Source: Montifringilla adamsi
Taxonomy: Eukaryota > Chordata > Aves > Passeriformes > Passeridae
Length of the DNA: 64,000 bases
Direction: 5' to 3'
Assembly (NCBI GenBank): GCA_017590115.1
Contig: JAGGNK010013558.1
Coordinates: 13,133,752 to 13,197,751 of the forward strand
The translations under genes were made by a program, and so were the position numbers. The stretch's first letter is position 1, and the number at the start of each line of letters is the position of its first letter. Positions 26,779-36,402 of the stretch are shown here, piece by piece. A model generated the notes under the pieces. That model did not search any database. It was not told the DNA's origin and saw nothing but the letters and a program-made list of their open reading frames with translations.

Positions 26779-27540
26779 AATAAAAGAGCCGAGGAAAGGG
26801 GAAAGCTGGTTTTAGAAGGCAACCGAGTATCTTGGGTTGGGAAATCAAGACAGATTTGGGAAGTGTGGTATAGAATTTTAAGTAGCACAATGGATACAAG
26901 CAAAAACAAAAGAAAATGGCAATGCACTGCAGCTCCAGGAAAAGTTAGCTCTGAAGCTGGGCAAATACTGGCTTAAAAAGGAGGCAGAAACCAATAAAAT
27001 CAAGGGACCATTTATGCAGGTGGGAAACAAAATCACTAGGCTTTGTGCTTTTCTGTGGATTTTGTTTTGTTTTGTTTTGTTTTTTTCCTATAAGAAAATG
27101 CAACTAAAAGAAGGTCTCAAAAATTATGATGTTTCAGGGACACAAACCGAAGAATAATATTATTTGAGCTGCTTCCTTTCACATGAAAGGTTCTTATTTC
27201 CCAGAACTCAAATGTATAGGTTTCCTTAGTTTAGGATATGGGTCGAAGAATGCAGACATGTTCACCACAGGCCCCCAAACCCAGAGGTAGTTTGCAACAC
27301 CTGATCAGCATTCATTCATATGCCAGTCTGTGTGAAAACTGTTCAGCATATTATCTTTAAAAAGTTTGAAAAAAATCTTTCTCATTTCCTCCCTCCCCAG
27401 GGAGTATCTACATCCTTTCCTGATCTGGCCAGGAATCAGCTGAAGCACTACAGCCATGGCTTGTACCCAAAGTTTTTGTAACAGCTCTAGGTGTGTTCTC
27501 TGGTTGTAGGGCAATGATAAGAATAAACAAGGGGAATAAA
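26779..27540 (+). terminator. NTRK3: Cluster of possible proximal poly(A) signals
   Basis: AATAAA hexamers occur at 26779-26784, 26994-26999, 27522-27527 and 27535-27540 on the + strand. A T/GT-rich stretch (27057-27087) follows the second at a distance of about 60 nt, which makes that one the best alternative cleavage site. AATAAA is common in AT-rich DNA, so usage is unproven. Confidence 0.25.
27057..27087. repeat. (TTTTG)n microsatellite
   Basis: Consecutive TTTTG units end in a T-run. This is a simple pentanucleotide repeat. Confidence 0.85.
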
Positions 27541-30460
27541 GGAGATCCTGGCTGTGATACCATGCTGTGGTGGCTCCTCTGATAGCTGGAAGGCTCTGGA
27601 AGTTAACAGGGCTCCTCTGCTATGAGACTCACAGGCACAGGTGTGTCTTGGTGCAACGCAAAAGTTTTGTTCTCCATTTATGTTCAGTGGCTTTCTGATG
27701 GATGGTGGGCTCATGGAGCCTTGGCATATGGTGGTGTGTCCAAATGACTACCAAAAATAGAAGAAGAGAAAATTCCCTTCTCAGCAATGCTTTTCAAGAG
27801 TGGATATCTTAACTTGCTTAACTCTAAGGTAACATCAGTACCCATTTAATGTTTACATAGCTGCTAAATCATAAAAATTCTTTTCCCTTTGCTGCTGTCC
27901 TTGAAATTAGAGATATTGAGTTTCAAGCCTGGAGAAAGTAGGCGTTTTCAAAACATCTGTTCTGGCTGGCAGTGTCATAAATGACACAGGCAGAGATGTC
28001 AGTTGCTGCTCTGGGAGGAATGGAGGAGCATTCTATCTCTCCTGTGCCTCTTTTTCCTTTCCAATGCAACACCGAGCCATGAAACCACTCCCTGAGAGAG
28101 TGATTGGAGTCCTATTGCTTGCAATTTTGAAAGACTGAACTGAGGAAAGAGATAAGAGACTGAAGAGAAGAAAGGACAAAATATTCCAGCTTTCTCCAAC
28201 AGTTAAGTAAGCTGGTAGGTCAGTTTAATGTTGGTGGCTTGGATTTCTCACAGACCCAATCTGAGAGCTCTTTTCAAGCTAAAGGAATGATCATTGGTTC
28301 CTCCTCCCTTCTGCTAGTTCCGCATTTTTAGCATCTCTGCAAGTGGAAGAGGCATCACAAATGCTTCCCCACAGTGTCAGGAGTCCACAGGAACTGTTCT
28401 CCTTCCCAGCACAAGTGACTGATCCCACTGCTGAAAACTGGAACAGTTCTTCTGAGGAGGAGTTTGACTGCTGAACTACTGGCAGCTTAGGACAAGGTCC
28501 CAGCAGGGAAGGGCTGAAATAACTCTAAAGAAAATCATAGCTCTGGGAGGTCCAAATGTCTTCTTGCATGTTTTCTCTTGCTCTCTGCTGGCTTCCAGCC
28601 TCTCCAGTCTTTGCTGCTTGATACTCAGAGAACTGAGTTTCTGCACTCCCTCCCTTTACTGAGCTCAGAGGACTGGTGAAGCAGTTTGATTTCGGTGTGG
28701 TAGGTGAGATCAGATTTCTCCCTCCATACCCTCTTCTTTTTCTCCCTGTGCAGCTCCTGTCCTTGCAGTTCCCAGGACTTGACTAGCAGAGTTTTTAAAT
28801 GAAGTGAAAGTCTTAATGTGAGGTGAATCCCAAGACCACAAACAGTTTGGACTTCAAACAGTGAGAAAATTGGCGCCGGATGATTCCGCACACAAAGCAG
28901 AAAACTTTCATTTCCTGCAGGCAGGATGGAATTGACTGTTATATTAAGACTTCAGAAGGAGCACTGCCCCGGAGTAATTTCACTGCTGTCAGGCAGTGTT
29001 GACATCTAGATTAACCTCTGTGCAGTGAATTTTACAGCAACGCTCATTGTAATGCATGTGGGGTATCTCCTGTAAATCCCAGCTGAAGCCCACAGTGTCC
29101 CACCCTTCTGCACAGGAGGAAGGGTTGGGGAGCAGCTGCTATCATTTTTGACCCCAGCAAAGCATGACTCCAACCTCATCCAGGCCAGGTCTGCTGAAAC
29201 TGATTTTCTGCTGTGCTAAAGTGACAATAGCTCCAGCCTGTATTTTTTTCTTCTAATTCCCAAAGAGGTTTACATCACAAGGCTGAAATTTTTGCCAGTG
29301 ACAAACAGCTCCCTTCATGTATCCAGCCAGCAGTACAGTCCTAATTAAAAGGCACTAGTTAACTAGAGGCAATTAGCTGCTTGCACTGATTAATTCCAAG
29401 ACATACAATCCCCAAACACAAAGCTCTGATCAGATGTGATCTAAATGGCAGACAAACTCCCAGCTGATGTGAGATGGTGGAATCCAATCCTACTCACCAG
29501 CACACAGGCACACAGTGAACGCTGCCTACCAAACCAAAAATGCATGAATTGAAGAAATTCACACAGTTAACTCAGTGCAAGTCAGAGGACATTGCAAAAG
29601 AAGCCCCCTTGGCTCCAGAAATGAATGCTCCTGCTGATAAGTTGAAAGCATAGGCCTGAACCAAGTCCTTCTCTCTTTTGCTGTAGGAGGAGATTGAGCA
29701 GTGGGATTTCCCAGGCAGGACCACAACAGCTTCTTCATTTTTGTGCTGGCAGAGACAATCCTGTCTGTGGTTCTTAAGATGCATCTCTGAGATTCACTTT
29801 GCAAAAAAAACCCACTAGCATTTAAAGAATATAGAAAAGGAAGGGAAGGTTTCTTTGTGTGTTTTTGCCACGCCTGCTTATTGATACACTTATTTTCCTA
29901 CTCAGATGTTGCTCTGCAGTCATCTGCCGGAGGTTCTAGGCAAGAGAAAAGCTATCGGGTGCTGAAGAGATCAACCACTAGCCCTAAGGGCAAAATCACA
30001 ATAGTACTTCTAGAAATCTCTTTCAGAGCCCATCTGTCCATTCACCCACAGCTCTTCACAGTAGCCTTACCATTACATTTGCCAAAGGTTTTGGACAGCC
30101 TGTGGAGAGGTGACATATCTTCAGTTTCCCCTCATCTTCAGGAGGAATTGTGACATTTCTGTAATTCGACCCATCAGGAAGATTCCTTCAAACTAACATT
30201 TATTACCTCCAATCAGAATACAGCTGAAAAGGCTACCCAAGGTTATAGAAAAGGTCAAGCTCTTGCTTTGGACTGGAATTTGCTTTGGAAGGAATTTGAT
30301 GGACCAATTTAACCACCACAGCACATCAAAACCTGGTGGCTTCATTTAAAAAGTAATCAGTATTGTATTTCGCTTTAGACATCCGTGCATTAGTGTTCTG
30401 CAAATATGATTTCCTCTTTGTTTGCATTATTGATGCCATAAAATGTCAGACACATTAAAG

Positions 30461-30474
30461 AAAAAAAAAAAAAA
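30461..30474. repeat. Poly-A run
   Basis: Fourteen A follow 'cacattaaag'. The ATTAAA shortly before the run could give either a weak poly(A) signal or internal priming. No retrocopy body is recognised upstream. Confidence 0.7.
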
Positions 30475-32519
30475 GAGGCCAACCTTTGGGGTTTGGAATG
30501 ATTCTAGCTGAATTGCAGTTGGGTTACTTTCCTTTTTATTTCCCATGGCAGCGATGCACTGTTACTCATTCTGCTATTGTTTTACAAAGAGTTCTCAGTA
30601 AGTGTATTTATTCAGCCAACCATATTTCAGGACACACATAACCTTGATATTTTTTCCTGTATGTGGCAGCATGTGTGAATGTGTGTTAGGGAGAGGAGGG
30701 GAGGTGGAGCTTTTGACAAGAGTCCTCCCATCTCTGGTAGTGTGTTGGCTTTGTGTAATGCTGCATGAATCCCTCCTGCTCAGGTGCCTGGCTTGATTTA
30801 ACCTCAAGAACTGACTTTTGTAATCAGGATTTGAGGTCTTCTGGTTTAGCACTGCCCAGAATCTGTCATCTGCTCTCACCATTCAGCAGCCATCTGCTAT
30901 CCACAGAGGTTCCTAGATGTCTATGCCACAGAGATTACACAGTAATTGAGTCTCAGGCATGCAATAGAGGAGTTTTAGCTCATTCTGATCCTGGATCAGC
31001 AGCAAGTTTGCTGATTTAGCTTGGTTCCCACCCAAGGTTCACTGACTACAGTTCCCAAGACAAATACTCTTAGCTGCTCTGTGCTGTTTCTCACAGACCA
31101 TTACAAGTACAGGCCTTGGAAGCTGTAGCTCTCTGTCTCACCTCTCTATAATGATTGTGGATCCATTTTTCAGTCATCCTGGGAATTTTTTTGAAGGATA
31201 TTCTCCCTCCTAAAATCTAAGAAATCTCAAGAATTCTGTCTTGTTGAAAAGTGAAGAAATAAGGTGGAAATATCTCCCCTCTGTAGAGATTTTCATCAGT
31301 GGTAAAATTTCAGCTTTTTCTCCCAGTGACAGCAAGACTTGGTGCAGGAGTAGAAGAACACAGAGGAGCAGTCTAAGGAAGTGACTCAGCTAGGACCTAG
31401 ACTGCAAAGGCATCTGCTCACCTACGGAGCCATCGCCAGCTTTATACAGGAAGAGATCCCCAGCTTTTTTTGAGCTTCGGATTCCTGCCCAGCTCTCTTG
31501 TTTCTATTCCAGATCTGAGGAATGACCGTCAGATGACCTTCAGATCTCTTTATCTTCACAGACTCTTCCCAGGGCTATCCAAACAGCCCAAAGAAGTGAT
31601 GACAGGGGCTGAATGGGTGTGTAATTCAGTGTCTTTCTCTCCCTTTTTCATCAGGGGCAGAGATAGTGAAAGTGACAGAACAGAAAAATTATTTTCCCCA
31701 ACAGCAGTGATCCAGTTTCTTTTAAAACTCTGATATTTAAGATGCCATACAGCAGTACCTATAAATATGCCTTGAAATGTTGAATGAGCACATGAGTATA
31801 TTTGATTTTGTTTTTATGCCTATAATTTCTCTCACCAAGAATTCAGCCATTACTCAGCTCCCAGCAGGTTGTTCTGATTGCTGGAGAGATGGTTGGGATT
31901 GATTCCGGCTGTGACCTGTTCCAGTCCAGCCTCATTCTTATGTAGCTATATTGAAACAATAGAAATCAGCAAGAGACTGAATTGTTGTTCCTGTGAAACA
32001 GAACCTTCTTGTGCAACTCCAGGCTAAATGTAGAAGGTGTTGATGACCCACAACTTTGAACTCAGTAAAGGCTGTAGGTACTGAGAGGCACTGAACAGAT
32101 GTTAGGAACAGAATGGCAAGAGAGAGAGAAATGCTACAAGAGGAAAAAAACCCCAAACCAATAAACATTACATCAGAAAAGACAGTGGTTGGTTTACAAT
32201 ATAAGAAAATCCACTGCTGTACATGAGAAAAGACACAGAATATTCATTCTGGTAACCAAGAATATTGGCCACTAGGACAAGAGCAGCTCAAACCTCCTCT
32301 CACTTTTAATTTCCTTTTTCTCCTTCTCCTGCTAATACAGAACAAATCCTGGCTTATGGCCTTCCTGGAAACTGAAATTAAGAGGCAGATTTGGGAGAGG
32401 ATGGGAGGGACTGGATCCTGCTGGATGACAGAACATCTTTATATCCCAGCACCTCTCAGTAACAAGTGCTTGGTGTGTCCTTTCTTTTAATTTTTTTTAA
32501 TTTTTATTACAATCCCTAA

Positions 32520-32800
32520 TTGCTTCAAGTAGTGTTCACAAAGAGCCTAAAACAGTTCAGTCCCCAATCTCTTGGTAAGGTGGAGGTTTTAGCAGGCGGG
32601 CAGACGTGATGAGCGGCGTCCCTGCGGATCAGCACCGCGGACAGCGGCACCGCCCGCGCAGGACCCGGCCGGAGAAAGAGCCCCTCCTTCGATGGAGGAA
32701 CCCCGCTTTTGAAGGAATCATACCCACCCACTTTTGAAGGAATCATACCCACACTGTCCAGGGAACTGCTGTCTCGCCCTTCGTTCGTTTCTCCCATGTT
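32520..32800 (-). other. CpG-rich island with direct repeat; possible LTR or retrocopy remnant
   Basis: About 105 bp (32590-32695) hold 14 CpG dinucleotides, in sharp contrast to CpG-poor surroundings. Read on the minus strand, the order is: a T/A-rich edge, 'gaacgaagggcgagacag', two 25-bp direct repeats, the CpG-rich core, and then 'gggattgtaataaaaatt' followed by an A-rich tail with an AATAAA hexamer. Repeats in front of a GC-rich core and a poly(A) signal resemble a solo LTR or a retroposed 3' end, but I cannot match a known family and see no clear target-site duplication. A 90-codon frame (32525-32797, minus) spans it and has no recognised domain. It could equally be a small CpG-island promoter. 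Confidence 0.35.
32706..32753. repeat. 25-bp direct tandem repeat
   Basis: The unit 'cttttgaaggaatcatacc' plus 'cac' is present twice, starting at 32706 and 32731, with a 25-bp period and no mismatch over the shared part. It borders the CpG-rich segment. Confidence 0.88.
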
Positions 32801-33224
32801 TTTTTTTTTTTCTAGTGTGAAATCATTATCTGGTATATTGTTTTCAAGTGATGGAGGAGGGATTGTTTAAAGCACAAAACAATCATTCCGATGCAAGAGA
32901 GAACCATCTTTTTCCTTCAGAGTTAAACTCTCTGCCCCACTTTTTCCTGCACTGGTGTTCCACCTATGAAGGCTCCATCTCTGATTTGGATTGTGGAAGG
33001 TTCTTATCTTCTCATCCATTGAGACAGTTTGACAAATGGAGAGATATTACCCTGGTAGCCCTTTAGAAACAGAATCCTTATTTTATTGGAAACATCATGT
33101 GATTCATATTTCAGCCATCAATTGCATTTACTGTTGGTAAAGGGTAAACAGACAAATCTCTTGGAAAATTGCAAGTAAGGAACATATAAATGACACTGTG
33201 GCCACTGGAAGTTATGTTCACCAG

Positions 33225-33335
33225 AAAAAAAAAAAAAAAAAATCACGTAGTTTCAACATCCCTACCATGGTCAGGGACATTTTCCACCTGACCAAGTTGC
33301 ACAAAGCCCTGTCCATCCTGGCCTTGAAGAGTCAG
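33225..33335 (-). repeat. A-run plus CR1 LINE fragment
   Basis: Eighteen A (33225-33242) are followed by antisense CR1 3' sequence from about 33255: 'ctaccatggtcagggacatt', then 'ccacctgaccaagttgcaca' and 'ccatcctggccttgaagag'. This matches the same CR1 blocks seen at 5.4 kb, but shorter. The 3'-most part of the CR1 tail is replaced by the A-run, so the junction may be a rearrangement or a later poly-A insertion. Confidence 0.75.
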
Positions 33336-36133
33336 ACAAAGATGAAGAGCCATGCAGGCACCAACAGGCAGGGCCCCAAATGGAGAAGCAGTCTTATCTC
33401 ACAGAGGAAAAAAAGCCAGGTGTCTCAGCATTCTTCTTGCTCAGCCTGCATGCTTGGGATTTCATCCTGCAGGTATCATACTAAGGAAGCTATACCCTCA
33501 AATTAGGGTTGAATGTCTCCTGGACGTGCCCATCCTGGTGAGAAGCTGTTGGGCAGGAGCATGCAGGCTCATTAACATGCCTGAAAAATTTAGTGTGAAG
33601 AAGAAGAGCCAGAAAAGTAGGGCAGGAAGTTGGGCTATTCCCCCCACTCAACATATGTTGCTTTCTAGAAGCACTTTCCTCTGTATCCCACCTCCCACAC
33701 CCTCCCCAGCTGTGACTGGAAGTTACTACAATGGGACATGTGGATGGACACTCAGAGACAGAGAGAACTGGGAAGTGTCTGGGACACAAGACTTCAAAAC
33801 TTGTAAGTAGCAATACTGAGAATGAGGGGTTAAGGCCAGACTTCTGGTGCTTAGGGCTGTCTGGGAGTCAGAAAGGATGAGCTTGCAGGGGATGGCAAAG
33901 ATAATTTTATAAGGGAGTTAGAGAACAAGTGATGCTAAGAGGAGGGATTAAAGAAGTCTACTGGGACACAGGGAGAGGAAGGAAATGGACAAGGACTTGG
34001 TTCCCAGTGAAGGGTCAGTGATCAAGAGGGTGGTGAAAGCCAGATAGGACCTGTGGTGGAGCAGAAGAGAGCCCTGGTTGGAGAAGAACTATAGATGTGA
34101 GGAGATGTGAGAAGAACTACAGAATGATGTGTGCTCATCCAAATGGGTCCTGAAGGTTTCTCCAAACCTTCAGTTCTGCTGGGCTTCCTCCAGGCCCACA
34201 ATTTATCCTTCAAACCCAACAAACACCATAACTTTAACTGCATTCATTTTGCTCTCTGACAGCTCTGGTTTCAGTACTAACAGTCTAAATTGTTTAGTTC
34301 CCCTCAATCCTCCTGTTCAACCCCCACAACCAGCTAATTCCTTGTGTGAAGGAGAATTAGCTTTTTTTTTTTAAAGTTTTCTATTATTTTTTCCCAGAAG
34401 TGTCCATTAAATTTTCAGCTAAACTGGAAGGCAATTTTTTGCATGAGAGCTTTACATAGATAGGCTTAAAGCAGAACAAAAATAAATAAATAACTATGCT
34501 AAATTACCTCCCCCTCCCCCGCCATGTCTTAATGAAGTGTTGTTTTACATAAGTTATTTCAAGAGAAATGAAGTATTTTTGGGCAGGCAAGCAATCAACA
34601 TTTATTTAGCTTTCCAGGAGTGTTGCAACTCCCTCTGAATCTTCTGGGTCAGGCAAGGAGGCAAGTTTTCTGCAGGTAAACATTGAGGATACACAACCTT
34701 CTTGGGTGAAGGCTGTCTTGGGGTCTTCTGGCTGTGCTTGGGAATGTTTTTAGGGGCTGCACTGTGCATTTGCCTCTGGTAATTTCTCCAAGGTTTGTGT
34801 GTTCAAGCAGTGTTGTCTATCAGTGGTTTGTGTGGCAGTGTGATGGCCTAGGCAGAAAAATCACTCTGATTTCCAGTGCTGGCTCAAAAAAAACCCCTGC
34901 ATCTTCCAGAAATCTGCAAGGGCAGACTTAATTTCCAGACAACTGCTCCTCCTGCCAACTGAACTTCCTTTCAACAGTGCAGGCAGGCTCTGCCCCCAGA
35001 AGCTCCACAGCTCACTCTGGCAGGTACCAGAGTACCTCTCTGGTACTGAGAGGAGGATGGGGCTACAGCTCAGAGGAAAGACATTTTGATGGCATTTGTG
35101 TTGTTACTATTATTTAAACCAGCTTATTTTAATCTCTGCTAATGTCACAGAAAGACTGCACGAGCAGAAAACAATCCCTCTGGTGATCTGTGTTGAATTG
35201 ATTTCTATATTTTTGGCAGATTTTTTTTACACTATGCACTAATCCATGTTTGCTTAGTCTGGGTCTTCTTTTGCATCTTTTGAATCCTATTTGCCATTTT
35301 GCAAGTGAATTGATGGTTCTCAACCTTCTCCAAACTGCAGTCTCCCCTTGTCCAAACCAGAATTCACCATTTTCTCCTGCTGGGAACAAGCCAGGTTACC
35401 CCTTCAGGGAGAATCTGGTGAGAGCAAGGAAGCTGTGATCTCTGCCTGCCCACCCCACCTCCACTGGCTCCAACTCAGAGGATGAGGAACTCTGATCTGA
35501 GTTTTGGCCAAGGTAGGGTCCCTGCTTGTCCCCTACCTGCCACATCATGTGCATCGAGCTACCCTGGAAGGGGATGACTGATACAGCGTTAGTCACACTT
35601 ACATGAAGAGTTTTTAAATTAAGAATTTGCAGTGAGGTCCAGGGACCTGTTAAAGTGCTGAGGTATTTACCCTTCCCAGACCTTCCCTTCCTTCTTGCCC
35701 TGCTTTGGCCCTTCCTCTCTCCCCAGCCTTGAAATGAAACAGAAAATTATTTTTTTAAAACTGTGTCGATAATTTATGTTTAGTATAAAGGATGATTTAA
35801 TGGCATCACCAAAGGTCATTTTTTTCATCTCCGTGTTACTACCCCAGCCCCAGAGGCTGTGCATCCCCTCTTTCCCATAACTCCAGTGCCCTCCCTTTCA
35901 TTCACCTCACAAATCCTCTGTCACCACCCCACCCCAGCGTTCCACGCACCCAACGCCCGCTTCAGGTTCAGCCAACGGCCGATGGAGAACAGAGATTTCA
36001 AACAGAAACCTCCGCTCCAGACCACCCCAAACTGAAACCATCTCCACCCTAAAAACAGTCAGTTGCTGCAAACGACAGGCAGACTCATTTCTTGAACTAT
36101 GTAAGGTTTTTTTTAAAGCCTTTTATACCTATT

Positions 36134-36154
36134 TACGTGTGCGCGTGCGTGCAC
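36134..36154. repeat. Alternating purine-pyrimidine (Z-DNA-prone) tract
   Basis: Twenty-one bases alternate pyrimidine and purine without a break, mostly as GT, GC and CG steps ('acgtgtgcgcgtgcgtgcac'). Such tracts can adopt left-handed DNA under negative supercoiling. It lies about 230 bp before the proposed NTRK3 poly(A) signal. Confidence 0.75.
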
Positions 36155-36377
36155 CCAGTGTGCACAGTGGTACCTGTGTGCACAGATGCACACCAATCTC
36201 TCTCTCAAGTATAAATATATTGTATGTTAGAGCTGTAAATACTCCTTGGTCACGTGTCTATGTCTTCTTCAAGGTATCATATCCTCAGTGTTACGTTAAC
36301 AACTCCATTTATTGATTGATGAAACTATGTGTAGACCTGTACCCTCCTGACATAGTTTATGTAGCTCTCTCTTCTCA

Positions 36378-36383
36378 AATAAA
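36378..36383 (+). terminator. NTRK3: Candidate distal poly(A) signal of NTRK3
   Basis: A canonical AATAAA hexamer ('ctcaaataaagtac') is followed at about 20-50 nt by T/GT-rich sequence ('ctcctctttggtccatgttg'). The preceding 400 bp has retained CpGs and an ordered AU-rich look typical of conserved terminal 3' UTR. The + strand base skew changes near this point. Cleavage would fall near 36395-36405. The link to NTRK3, 14 kb upstream, is inference. Confidence 0.5.
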
Positions 36384-36402
36384 GTACAAAACTACCACCA
36401 GC

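Larger units (their letters stand above)
22327..36402 (+). other. NTRK3: Putative long NTRK3 3' UTR or transcribed 3' flank
   Basis: The first few hundred bases after the stop are clearly UTR-like: C/T-rich, then AU-rich with 'tatatttatagatatc' type elements. How far the transcript runs is inference. Mammalian NTRK3 transcripts are known to extend many kilobases past this stop. The + strand stays G/T-rich to about 35 kb, and a strong poly(A) signal context appears at 36378. Candidate earlier signals are ATTAAA at 22690 and AATAAA at 26779, 26994, 27522 and 27535. No exon-like open frame is convincing: frames of 216-232 codons on both strands at 23.5-24.5 kb are GC-driven overlaps. Segments at 28.87-29.06, 29.33-29.40 and 30.34-30.45 kb have the look of conserved non-coding DNA. 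Confidence 0.5.
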
